7,704 nt of DNA from Pirellulaceae bacterium. GTDB lineage: Bacteria; Planctomycetota; Planctomycetia; Pirellulales; Pirellulaceae. The notes beneath the pieces were generated by a model. That model was not told where the DNA came from, made no database searches, and saw only the letters and a program-made list of their open reading frames with translations. A program made the position numbers and the translations under genes. The number at the start of each line of letters is the position of its first letter. Position 1 is the stretch's first letter. The stretch spans positions 1-7,704 of the forward strand of contig JADLDX010000214.1 in assembly GCA_020846515.1 (NCBI GenBank), given 5' to 3'. Positions 1-6,459 of the stretch are shown one piece after another.

Positions 1-82
1 CTTGGTTAGTCGAGGCGAGCACCCTCCCCGACTGAGCTGACGCCAGTCGACCCTCCCGCTGCTACGCAGCAGGAGGGTTAGT
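1..82 (+). repeat. 82-bp direct repeat, copy 1
   Basis: This copy is identical by eye to 215-296. It contains two hairpins (29-49 and 50-78) and ends in GGTTAGT. It begins at the first base of the window, so the repeat may continue to the left. The period of 214 bp suggests duplication of a 214-bp unit whose second copy is only partly present. Confidence 0.9.
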
Positions 83-132
83 TCCCTGCTGCGCAGCAGA
101 ACTAACCCTCCCAGCGCAGCGCCCGGGAGGGT

Positions 133-164
133 CGAAAAAACAGGCGCATAAGCCTGTTTTTTCG
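133..164. terminator. Candidate bidirectional intrinsic terminator
   Basis: A perfect 13-bp inverted repeat has arms CGAAAAAACAGGC (133-145) and GCCTGTTTTTTCG (152-164) and a six-base loop. Read on either strand, a short GC stem (CAGGC/GCCTG) is followed by a run of six T, the layout of a two-way Rho-independent terminator. It would separate the DUF1559 gene from whatever lies left of the window. The GC part of the stem is only 5 bp, so terminator strength is uncertain. It may equally be one more member of the palindromic repeat cluster around it. Confidence 0.5.
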
Positions 165-214
165 GGGAGGGCGCGTGCGCCGCAGAGACGAGCTCGCAGC
201 TACGAGATTCGAGC

Positions 215-296
215 CTTGGTTAGTCGAGGCGAGCACCCTCCCCGACTGAGCTGACGCCAGTCGACCCTCCCGCTGCTACGCAGCAGGAGGGTTAGT
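215..296 (+). repeat. 82-bp direct repeat, copy 2
   Basis: This is the second copy of the repeat at 1-82, without mismatches by eye. After position 296 the two copies diverge: copy 1 runs into TCCCTGCTGC, copy 2 into GCTCGCTGGC. The sequence just after it (GTGCTCGC, 295-302) pairs with GCGAGCAC inside the copy (229-236), which gives a longer-range stem around the whole element. Confidence 0.9.
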
Positions 297-356
297 GCTC
301 GCTGGCCTCGCCCACTATGCGCAATTGTCCGTCTAAATAAAACAAAAAGCCAATAC

Positions 357-385
357 TTGACCTGAGAAAAGCCGTACTGTGAATT
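357..385 (+). promoter_or_regulatory. Weak sigma-70-like promoter candidate
   Basis: TTGACC (357-362) matches five of six bases of a -35 box. At a 17-base spacing, TGAATT (380-385) matches the -10 consensus at only three of six positions. It lies in the AT-rich part of the leader about 110 bases before the DUF1559 start, where a promoter would be expected. The poor -10 box keeps this speculative. Confidence 0.2.
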
Positions 386-486
386 CAGTGGTTGTCGCAG
401 CCGTTTCGTCTCGTTCTAGGGTCATCGATTGCGCATCACAGTACTGGCGGCGCTGGGCCGCATTTATGTTCGATTAACAAATCTTT

Positions 487-493
487 AGGAGGA
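487..493 (+). promoter_or_regulatory. Strong Shine-Dalgarno site of the DUF1559 gene
   Basis: AGGAGGA ends five bases before the ATG at 498. It is the best ribosome-binding site in the window and fixes the start at the codon that also begins a correct prepilin leader (MRRLRG|F). Confidence 0.85.
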
Positions 494-497
494 ATCT

Positions 498-1487
498 ATG
501 AGACGACTTCGTGGTTTCACGTTGGTAGAGCTCTTGGTTGTGATCGCCATCATTGGCATCCTGGTTGGGTTGTTATTACCCGCCGTCCAGGCAGCGCGCG
601 AGGCAGCCCGACGCATGCAATGCTCGAACAACATCAAGCAATTGGCTTTGGCCTCGCACAATTATCATGACACGCATAAGAAGTTTCCTATTGGTCAGCA
701 TTTATTCGGCGATACAACCGGCGGAGTTGCTCGAGGACTCGGTTATAACTGGAGCTTTGGTCTTTTACCTTTCATTGAGCAAACGAATCTCTACAACCAG
801 TTTGACAATCGATTCCCAGTTTTTGAAAAGACGATCACTCGAAATGGGATATTGGCCGGTACACCTCTGGCGGCTTTCAGTTGCCCCTCGGATTTAAAGC
901 CACCCACCATTGATCTCACGTCGGAAGCCATTCGACCCACGGCGACCAGCAGCTACAAAGCGGTCAACGGGGCTTACAACAATGGTTTCTCTACCCTGAC
1001 CAATGCCGACCAAATGGCATTCAACGGTACCTTCGAACGAGACTCTCGAGCCGTCTACGGCATTACCAATCTGACCGATGGAACCAGCAATACGATCATC
1101 ATCGCTGAGACAAAGTGGGGCATGAATGCCAGCCGACGCACGCGTACCTATCTGTACGGAGCGTCCGATCCAACGACGACCTTTGCCAGCGGTGCCAGCG
1201 AGTGCAATTTCGTGAACGGTCAAACAGCGATGAACTGGGTGATCACGGTGGCCACATCGAGTGCGAACCGAACTGCAGGCAGCTTCCATCCTGGCGGTGC
1301 ACAATTTGCCTTTGGTGACGGGTCAGTTCACTTCATCAGCGAGAACATTGACCATACTGCGTCAGCGTACTTCGCGGCTGCGCCCTACATGCAAGGGTCA
1401 GCCGCACCGCGAAACACATTGCCCTTTGGCACTTACCAACGACTATTTGCGGTCGCGGATGGACAGGTTGTTCAAGGAATTGAGTAA
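498..1487 (+). CDS. DUF1559 family pseudopilin-like secreted protein
   Basis: This 329-residue protein is of the DUF1559 type, a family greatly expanded in planctomycetes. It opens with a class III (prepilin) signal: basic MRRLR, then G6|F7 as the expected prepilin peptidase cleavage site, E11 at the conserved +5 position, and a hydrophobic helix to about residue 30. The family signature follows (C42-S-N-N, then HNYHDTHKKFP to about 64). The C-terminal family motif, a histidine (H264) followed by GDGS at 273-276, is present. The length is normal and both family ends are intact. The protein should be held in the inner membrane by its N-terminal helix, or be assembled into a pseudopilus-like structure. 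No specific function is established for the family. It is followed after 63 bp by a small lipoprotein gene, probably in one transcript. Confidence 0.93.
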   Translation: MRRLRGFTLVELLVVIAIIGILVGLLLPAVQAAREAARRMQCSNNIKQLALASHNYHDTHKKFPIGQHLFGDTTGGVARGLGYNWSFGLLPFIEQTNLYNQFDNRFPVFEKTITRNGILAGTPLAAFSCPSDLKPPTIDLTSEAIRPTATSSYKAVNGAYNNGFSTLTNADQMAFNGTFERDSRAVYGITNLTDGTSNTIIIAETKWGMNASRRTRTYLYGASDPTTTFASGASECNFVNGQTAMNWVITVATSSANRTAGSFHPGGAQFAFGDGSVHFISENIDHTASAYFAAAPYMQGSAAPRNTLPFGTYQRLFAVADGQVVQGIE

Positions 1488-1550
1488 CCGTTTCACTGTC
1501 GGTGACCTTAAAAAACGCATTGCATTGTAAAGTGGTACAGAGAGGATTTT

Positions 1551-1988
1551 ATGACTAGATCAGTCACAACAGCTTGCTTGTTGTGGGCCATCGGTTCCAT
1601 CATGGGATGCGGGCCCGGCGGACCGGAAATTGCAAGAGTGGAGGGTACGATCACCATGGACGACAAACCTTTGGCAGGTGCCGTCGTCATGTTCGTGCCC
1701 ACTGGGGGACGTCCATCGGCCAGCGAGACAGATGAAAATGGCAAGTACGTTTTGGAATTCAGTGCTGGTAGAAAAGGCGCGGTTCCCGGCATAAATCGCG
1801 TGGAAATCAACACCGCTCGACTGGCTTATGAAAGGGACGGCAAGAACTACCCGGCGGTCAAAGAGAGTGTTCCAGCAAAGTATAATCGGAACACAGAGCT
1901 TGAATTTAATGTTGAACCCGGAAAGAATAACGTGGCCGACTTTGCTTTGAAGTCAGGAGGCAAGATTATTCAAGATAACAGTCAGTAG
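1551..1988 (+). CDS. Small lipoprotein, carboxypeptidase-regulatory-like domain
   Basis: This 145-residue envelope protein has a short signal peptide ending in I-M-G-C20, an acceptable though not classic lipobox (Met at -2), so lipid attachment at C20 is likely. The mature part starts VEGTITMDDKPLAGAVVMFVPT and continues to T-DENGKYVLEF (about residues 29-70), the beta-sandwich pattern of carboxypeptidase-regulatory-like or transthyretin-like domains. The remaining 70 residues contain no motif I recognise. There is no catalytic site; such domains are structural or binding modules. An AGAGG ribosome-binding site (1541-1545) lies five bases before the ATG. Small proteins of this kind regularly follow DUF1559 genes in planctomycetes, which suggests a shared transcript and perhaps a shared envelope role. 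The ligand or partner is unknown. Confidence 0.85.
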   Translation: MTRSVTTACLLWAIGSIMGCGPGGPEIARVEGTITMDDKPLAGAVVMFVPTGGRPSASETDENGKYVLEFSAGRKGAVPGINRVEINTARLAYERDGKNYPAVKESVPAKYNRNTELEFNVEPGKNNVADFALKSGGKIIQDNSQ

Positions 1989-2062
1989 AGCGCTTACGCG
2001 TGCGGGATTGAAGAGTTGTCAGACGCGAAAAAGAATTATGGCGCTCCGCATGGGGCCGATGA

Positions 2063-2824
2063 ATGAGTAGCCATCGTCGCGCTGATGACCTCACTCTACG
2101 CAATACCGTCACTTCAGTAGATCTGGAATTGTTGGTGACGCTTTTTGATCAAGCATCGGACGTCGCGTTCTTCGTCAAGAACGCGACGGGTCATTACGTT
2201 GCGGTAAATGATTCGCTGCTCAAGCGACATGGACTGAAGCAAAAGTCAGACGCGATCGGTAAGCGGCCCAGCGAGATCTGTCCAGGGGATTTTGGTCGAG
2301 TACCCACCGATCAAGACGACAAAGTTCTCAGGTCTCGTCAGCCGATCGTCAATCATCTCGAAATGCAATGGCACAGGCCATATGAACCTGTGTGGTGCCT
2401 GACAACCAAACTACCGATCCTGGATGCCAACAGCCAGGTTTGCGGTCTGATTGGATTCTCACGCGACGTGCGATTACAGGTAGAAAGCCCTGATATCCCC
2501 GAGCAGTTTGCAACGGCTTTGGACTACTTTGAACTGAACCTGCACGAACTGGTCTCACCGCGTGATTTGGCTGTGCGGTCCAATCTGACAACTCAACGAT
2601 TGAACCGCTTGACCAAACGTGTTTTCGGCTTGACGGCCGGTCAACTCATCACCAAAACTCGTATCGCTGCTGCTTCGCGCCTGTTGCTGGAAACGGAAAA
2701 GTCGATCTCGGACATCTCATTGGCTTGTGGCTTCTTTGATCAAAGCGCTTTTACGCGCGCCTTTCATTCTGCGACCGGTGTAACACCTTCGCAGTTCCGC
2801 AAGCACTCGGCCGCGGACGCCTGA
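2063..2824 (+). CDS. PAS-AraC transcriptional regulator
   Basis: This is a 253-residue DNA-binding regulator. Residues about 20-140 form a PAS domain: an N-terminal helix ([20 protein letters not shown]), then the Y-V-A-V-N-D strand-helix, and near the end [20 protein letters not shown]. An AraC/XylS-type double helix-turn-helix follows: first helix pair about 165-191 ([19 protein letters not shown]), second about 214-246 ([21 protein letters not shown], ending GVTPSQFR). The PAS domain should sense a small ligand, replacing the cupin sensor of classical AraC proteins. The dehydratase gene lies 83 bp downstream on the same strand, so it is the likely target, perhaps with self-regulation. The start is not certain: an overlapping ATG sits at 2059 in another frame, and only a weak G-rich ribosome site (TGGGG, 2051-2055) precedes 2063. 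Confidence 0.88.
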   Translation: MSSHRRADDLTLRNTVTSVDLELLVTLFDQASDVAFFVKNATGHYVAVNDSLLKRHGLKQKSDAIGKRPSEICPGDFGRVPTDQDDKVLRSRQPIVNHLEMQWHRPYEPVWCLTTKLPILDANSQVCGLIGFSRDVRLQVESPDIPEQFATALDYFELNLHELVSPRDLAVRSNLTTQRLNRLTKRVFGLTAGQLITKTRIAAASRLLLETEKSISDISLACGFFDQSAFTRAFHSATGVTPSQFRKHSAADA

Positions 2825-2907
2825 CCGCAAAAAATCTATCGATCAGCTCCCTTAAACCAAAACCCCAATCCCCCCTCCCCCCCCAAATCCCAACAAGGAA
2901 ACTGTTC

Positions 2908-4011
2908 ATGAAGATTGTTCGCCTCTTTGCGCATCGGGTCGATTTGCCCTTGGTCGAGGGCTCGTACAAGTGGTCAGGAGGCAAGTCGGTATCGGTATTT
3001 GACAGTACGATCGTGGGTGTCGAGACCTCCGATGGTTTGATTGGATACGGTGAGGTTTGTCCGCTGGGGCCGTTCTATTTGCCGGCTTATGCCGAGGGCG
3101 TGCGATGTGGCTTGCGCGAGCTGGCCCCGCACCTATTAGGCATGGACCCACGCGAACTGGGGAAACTCAATTCGCAAATGGACGCGGCTCTCAAGGGGCA
3201 CCCCTATGTCAAATCGGGCATTGATATGGCCTGCTGGGACATCTTGGGCAAGGCAACCGGCTTGCCCGTCTGCGTCTTGATGGGAGGTCGCTACGGCGAA
3301 AGTGTGCGGTTGTATCGCGCGATATCCCAAGTGGCACCTGATGCAATGGCCGCGAATGTGGCCAGCTATCGCGAGCAGGGCTATCCGCGTTTTCAATTAA
3401 AGGTTGGGGGCGATCCTGACATCGATATTCAACGCATTCGAGCGGCTCGGGCAGTGCTGAAGCCGACCGATCGCCTGGTGGCCGATGCCAATACCGGTTG
3501 GACCCAGCACGAAGCCATGCGAGTGGTGCGTGCCGTCAGCGATTTGGATGTCTACATTGAACAGCCGTGCCTGACCTATGAAGAGTGCCTGGCGGTGCGA
3601 CGCAACACGGCGCTGCCTTTCGTCTTGGACGAAAACATCGATGGCCTCGACGTTCTGCTGCGAGCAAAACAGGATCTGGCTATGGATGTTGTAAATCTCA
3701 AAATCAGCAAGCTCGGTGGACTGACAAAGACCAGGCAGGTTCGCGATTTGTGCGTCTCGATGGGCATCGCCATGACGCTTGAAGACAGTTGGGGCGGTGA
3801 TATCACTACGGCCGCGATCGCACATCTGGCGCACAGTACGCCAGAACCGTTTCGCTTTACGAGCACGGACTTTAACAGCTATGTCACTGTGAGCACGGCC
3901 CAAGGTGCCCCGCAGCGAGACAATGGCTTCATGTCGGCCAGCGACGCTCCGGGATTGGGAATCTCGCCCCGCATGGATGTGCTAGGTCCACGTGTCGTCG
4001 ATATCTCGTAA
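2908..4011 (+). CDS. cis-3-hydroxy-L-proline dehydratase-like enolase-superfamily enzyme
   Basis: This 367-residue cytosolic enzyme belongs to the mandelate racemase/muconate lactonizing group, of normal length and complete. The N-terminal capping domain covers about 1-125 and is followed by the TIM barrel. Mg2+ ligands at the ends of successive strands appear as D193 (VADANTGW), E218 (YIEQPC) and D241 (VLDEN). Candidate acid/base lysines are K165 (FQLKVGGD) and K265 (VVNLKISK). The first Lys of the usual KxK motif is Gln (Q163). The combination [34 protein letters not shown] and [10 protein letters not shown] is what I recall from enzymes annotated as cis-3-hydroxy-L-proline dehydratase, which remove water to give pyrroline-2-carboxylate. 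A related hydroxyproline betaine epimerase or other acid-sugar role cannot be excluded. AAGGA (2895-2899) lies eight bases before the ATG. The gene sits directly after the PAS-AraC regulator. Confidence 0.82.
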   Translation: MKIVRLFAHRVDLPLVEGSYKWSGGKSVSVFDSTIVGVETSDGLIGYGEVCPLGPFYLPAYAEGVRCGLRELAPHLLGMDPRELGKLNSQMDAALKGHPYVKSGIDMACWDILGKATGLPVCVLMGGRYGESVRLYRAISQVAPDAMAANVASYREQGYPRFQLKVGGDPDIDIQRIRAARAVLKPTDRLVADANTGWTQHEAMRVVRAVSDLDVYIEQPCLTYEECLAVRRNTALPFVLDENIDGLDVLLRAKQDLAMDVVNLKISKLGGLTKTRQVRDLCVSMGIAMTLEDSWGGDITTAAIAHLAHSTPEPFRFTSTDFNSYVTVSTAQGAPQRDNGFMSASDAPGLGISPRMDVLGPRVVDIS

Positions 4012-4178
4012 TCGCGCCGTAAGATGTATTTCCCAAACCCCAAGTAAGATGCTTCCAGCCTGCAGCGTCTAAAGAATATGTCACTTTCCATCGCGCAACT
4101 TGAGGATGTCGGGCTCAGGTCCCCGCGATGGGTTTTGGTGGTGGGCTTTAGCGGTGGGCTTTATCTGAGGAACGGATT

Positions 4179-5375
4179 ATGGTGAATACTGGTGGATTGC
4201 GGCCCCTGGGCTGGACGCCGACGCTCAGTCAGTTGATATCGCAGAAGTGGACACGAAAGTGGACACGAAAGTGGACACTTGTGTTAATCGGCATGTTGGC
4301 GAGCGTAATTGGACCAACGACGACTGTCTGGCTGCCAGCCGCGGAACCAGTCAGCGTCAGCGTAGCTGTAGAGTATCGTGCGCTGGTGCCTCACCGACTC
4401 CTGGCGCTTCTCCACGCGCCTGAAGTCCATGAAGAACTAAAGCTATCCACCGGTCAAATCGGCGAGCTTGAGTCACTATTCGCACAAGTGGATGGTGTCT
4501 GGTTTCGCTCGAGAATTCTGCCACTGGATAAACAGTTTCCCATTCTCGATAAGCTGGAACAACAAGTTGCCCGCTGGATGGCCGATCACCTGACGTCCCA
4601 GCAACAAGAACGCGTTCGCCAACTCGAACTGCAATCGCAAAGTGTGCGTGTTTTGCTCAGGAGCGACGTGACCGACGAACTAAAGCTGTCTGAAAAGCAG
4701 ACCCAAAAGCTGGCAGAGCTTGCAAAGGCCACGGACAAAGCGCAGCAGGAATTACAACAAGCCCTGATGAAGCAGCAACCTGCTACAACGCTGCAAGACA
4801 CAGTGACCAAAGCCATCAAGGCTGAACAGGATGTGATTAAATCCAGCTTGGACACAGTGCAACTACGTAAGTTGACGAAGTTGGTCGGAGCGCCCTTTGA
4901 AACCGCCAAGCTGGAACGTATCTATCCTATGGCGCCGGAGTTCGACGACCATCAGCAGTGGCTAAACTCCAAGCCGATAACGCTCAAGTCGTTGCGTGGC
5001 AAAGTTGTGTTGGTTCATTTCTATGCATTTCAGTGCCATAACTGTCACGCGAACTTTGCCATCTATAAGCGATGGCATGAGCAGTTGCAGAGCAAAGGCG
5101 TCGTAGTCGTCGGCATACAAACCCCCGAAACGTCTCGGGAGCGTGATCCCAAGGCAATTGCGGAAGCTGCCACAGAAAAGAAACTCGAATTCCCGATTCT
5201 GTTGGATCTCGAATCCAAGAGCTGGAACGCATGGGCCAATACCATGTGGCCCACAGTTTATGTTGTCGACAAGCAAGGCTACATTCGCCATTGGTGGCAA
5301 GGCGAACTGAATTGGAATGGCGCCACCGGCGACCAGATCATTGAGAAAGTGGTCGACAAAGCGCTCGCCGAATAA
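4179..5375 (+). CDS. Exported thioredoxin-like (TlpA/redoxin) protein with helical N-terminal region
   Basis: This is a 398-residue protein. A basic N-terminus (KWTRKWTRKWT, 23-33) precedes a hydrophobic stretch (about 34-52) ending near PAAEP, which reads as a long signal peptide or an N-terminal anchor. Residues about 65-235 are mostly helical and charged, with two segments of the form EELKLSTGQ (85-93) and DELKLSEKQ (166-174), resembling the LTxxQ/Spy-like helical repeats of planctomycete exported proteins. The C-terminal domain (about 252-395) is thioredoxin-like: LRGKVVLVHFYAFQCHNC with the redox pair C286-H-N-C289, and the cis-proline as W357-P358-T. It should act as a thiol-disulfide oxidoreductase or carrier outside the cytoplasm; the partner is unknown. 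TGAGGA (4166-4171) lies seven bases before the ATG and supports this start. Confidence 0.85.
   Translation: MVNTGGLRPLGWTPTLSQLISQKWTRKWTRKWTLVLIGMLASVIGPTTTVWLPAAEPVSVSVAVEYRALVPHRLLALLHAPEVHEELKLSTGQIGELESLFAQVDGVWFRSRILPLDKQFPILDKLEQQVARWMADHLTSQQQERVRQLELQSQSVRVLLRSDVTDELKLSEKQTQKLAELAKATDKAQQELQQALMKQQPATTLQDTVTKAIKAEQDVIKSSLDTVQLRKLTKLVGAPFETAKLERIYPMAPEFDDHQQWLNSKPITLKSLRGKVVLVHFYAFQCHNCHANFAIYKRWHEQLQSKGVVVVGIQTPETSRERDPKAIAEAATEKKLEFPILLDLESKSWNAWANTMWPTVYVVDKQGYIRHWWQGELNWNGATGDQIIEKVVDKALAE
4245..4278 (+). repeat. 12-bp in-frame tandem repeat
   Basis: AAGTGGACACGA occurs at 4245-4256 and 4257-4268, with a partial third copy (AAGTGGACAC) at 4269-4278. It encodes the KWTRKWTRKWT run just before the hydrophobic core of the signal segment. 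Copy number could vary by slippage without a frameshift, because the period is four codons. Confidence 0.9.
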
Positions 5376-5472
5376 CGGGGCTAGATTACTGCGTCAGGTT
5401 TCTTGCGCCAGACTTAATGAACAGAGGCCGGTGCGCTGCCGCTGCAGCTTCGGAAATACATATCATCTTTGA

Positions 5473-6114
5473 ATGAGTGACATAGCCGACGAAGATTGGG
5501 TCAAACTTTTGCAGGGCCCAGAGCCTGAGCGTGGTCAAGCGATCGAGCGACTACGAAGTTCGCTGTTGCGCGCCTTGTCTCATTCGTTGCCACAGCGTTA
5601 TGGACTTTCCTTTCAAGCGGAGGATATCGTTCAGGACGCGTTGCTCAAGGTGCTGACTTCGCTGGACAGTTTTAAAGGTCACAGTCGGTTTCTGACTTGG
5701 GCCGTGGTCATCGCGACCCGCGTGGGCATTAGTGCGGTTCGACGAAAATATACAAAAGACATCTCGCTCGATGCCATTCAGGCGGCCGATCGGCTGCGGT
5801 TCGAACGCTCCAGCGAGGCGCGGCAAGCCGCTGATGATCTGGTCGATCAACGTCAATACTTGATTGATCAACTAAATGCATTGATCGAGAGTTCACTGTC
5901 GGATAGGCAACGATTGGCCATGCGTGGGGCTCTGGAAGGCATACCGGTGGATGAATTAGCCGATCGCCTGAGCAGCAATCGGAACGCTGTCTACAAGCTG
6001 CTCCATGATGGTCGATTGAAATTGAAAGCCGCATTGGAACGCCAGGGTATCACTACCGAAATGGTTCAAACTACATTGGGTATGTCGCCAAGGACGATTG
6101 GTGATTTTAGGTAG
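5473..6114 (+). CDS. ECF-type RNA polymerase sigma factor
   Basis: This 213-residue protein directs RNA polymerase to a special set of promoters. Region 2 spans about 23-92 and includes the core-binding and -10-recognising segments (AEDIVQDALLKVL at 49-61, F-LTWAVVIATRVGISAVRRK to 92). Region 4 spans about 130-188 with the helix-turn-helix V159-DELADRLSSNRNAVYKLLHDGR that reads the -35 element. No regions 1 or 3 are present, as expected for this class. A 25-residue tail follows region 4. The ATG has no clear ribosome-binding site; the preceding 97 bp hold no obvious ECF promoter. The TAG stop falls inside the GTAG end of a REPIN-like repeat that starts at 6111. A small Cys/His protein, probably its anti-sigma factor, is encoded 114 bp downstream. 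Confidence 0.92.
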   Translation: MSDIADEDWVKLLQGPEPERGQAIERLRSSLLRALSHSLPQRYGLSFQAEDIVQDALLKVLTSLDSFKGHSRFLTWAVVIATRVGISAVRRKYTKDISLDAIQAADRLRFERSSEARQAADDLVDQRQYLIDQLNALIESSLSDRQRLAMRGALEGIPVDELADRLSSNRNAVYKLLHDGRLKLKAALERQGITTEMVQTTLGMSPRTIGDFR

Positions 6115-6177
6115 CCACCGCTGCCAAGCGGTGGATTTCGCCTCCAGGCGAGTCCACCGTCTGGCGACAGTGGCTAC
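6111..6177. repeat. REPIN-like element, unit 1 (67 bp)
   Basis: Two inverted hairpins are capped on the outside by GTAG (6111-6114) and CTAC (6174-6177). The left hairpin is CCACCGCT/AGCGGTGG with loop GCCA (6115-6134). The right hairpin is CCACCGTC/GACAGTGG with loop TGGC (6154-6173, one mismatch). A middle hairpin is TCGCCT/AGGCGA (6138-6151). A GTAG tetranucleotide followed by a GC-rich hairpin is the known signature of REP sequences handled by RAYT transposases, and a facing pair is a REPIN. It lies between the sigma factor and the small zinc protein and contains the sigma stop codon. Confidence 0.85.
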
Positions 6178-6180
6178 AGT

Positions 6181-6198
6181 CCACCGTCTGTGACGGTG
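6181..6198. repeat. Degenerate single REP arm
   Basis: The sequence CACCGTC/GACGGTG with loop TGT (6182-6198) matches the right hairpin of the 67-bp unit, and CC precedes it in the same way (AGTCCACCGTC). The outer GGCTAC end has decayed to TGTCGACGGG. It looks like a leftover arm of a third element next to unit 1. Confidence 0.65.
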
Positions 6199-6228
6199 TC
6201 GACGGGCACAGTATAAAGAGCAAACAAC

Positions 6229-6459
6229 ATGTTTTTAACGGAACGCCATATCACGCCATTGATTCAAATGGTCGTTGGAGCACAACCGGATCCGATTGGC
6301 TGCGACGATTGCTTCGGCCGAGTCGCCGAATATGCCGAGTTCCAACTGGCGAATCTAGAAATACCCGAGGCGTTGCAGGCCATTGAGAACCATTTACGGC
6401 AGTGTCCATGCTGTCGCGATGAATACAAGGCGCTACTGGAAGGTCTGCGGGCTCTGTAG
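6229..6459 (+). CDS. Small zinc-binding protein, probable soluble anti-sigma factor
   Basis: This 76-residue protein has C25-D-D-C28 in the first half and H55-LRQ-C59-PC-C62 near the end, the HxxxCxxC arrangement of zinc-binding anti-sigma domains (zf-HC2 type). A helix, C62-RDEYKALLEGLRAL, follows. There is no membrane segment, so unlike RsiW-type anti-sigma factors it would act in the cytosol. Its position after the ECF sigma gene, same strand, supports a role as cognate anti-sigma factor, possibly responding to redox state or metal through the cysteines; this is inference. I recall similar short proteins with D-x-IGCDxC and HLxxCxxCRxEY beside ECF sigma genes in planctomycetes. The ribosome site is weak (AAAGAG, 6214-6219). 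The stop codon is the TAG of the next REPIN-like repeat. Confidence 0.75.
   Translation: MFLTERHITPLIQMVVGAQPDPIGCDDCFGRVAEYAEFQLANLEIPEALQAIENHLRQCPCCRDEYKALLEGLRAL

Larger units (their letters stand above)
1..310. repeat. Cluster of palindromic intergenic repeats
   Basis: No gene is visible here. The stretch is almost entirely built from inverted repeats: CGACTG/CAGTCG (29-34 with 44-49); ACCCTCC/GGAGGGT enclosing GCTGC/GCAGC (50-78); a nested palindrome in which GGAGGG-TTAGTT (72-83) pairs with AACTAA-CCCTCC (100-111) around CTGCTG/CAGCAG; ACCCTCCC/GGGAGGGT (105-112 with 125-132); an A6/T6 hairpin (133-164); GGCGC/GCGCC (170-181); and GCGAGCAC/GTGCTCGC (229-236 with 295-302). Several arms can pair with more than one partner, so alternative folds are possible. 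The window starts inside the cluster, so its left end is unknown. I see no transposase, integrase or CRISPR-like spacing. Confidence 0.8.

Noticed and set aside
1..296. CRISPR array or integron attC sites
   Set aside because: There are only two copies of the 82-bp repeat, they are internally palindromic and 132 bp apart, and no cas, integrase or cassette genes are present.
392..670. Open frame of 92 codons on the + strand
   Set aside because: It starts at a TTG without a ribosome site and overlaps the well-supported DUF1559 gene in another frame; its sequence has no family features.
3397..3903. 168-codon open frame on the - strand inside the dehydratase gene
   Set aside because: It is antisense to a gene with a full set of catalytic motifs; the composition fits a shadow of the coding strand.
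4140..4163. Direct repeat GGTGGGCTTTA (two copies, 13-bp period)
   Set aside because: It is short, occurs twice just before the thioredoxin-like gene, and no function or symmetry supports calling it an operator.
6111..6177. tRNA-like cloverleaf
   Set aside because: Three hairpins closed by GTAG/CTAC resemble a cloverleaf in outline, but there is no anticodon loop, T-loop sequence or acceptor stem of 7 bp, and a second copy lies nearby.
6212..6217. TATAAA as a -10 box for the small zinc protein
   Set aside because: It lies only 11 bases before the ATG and no -35-like sequence occurs at the right distance.
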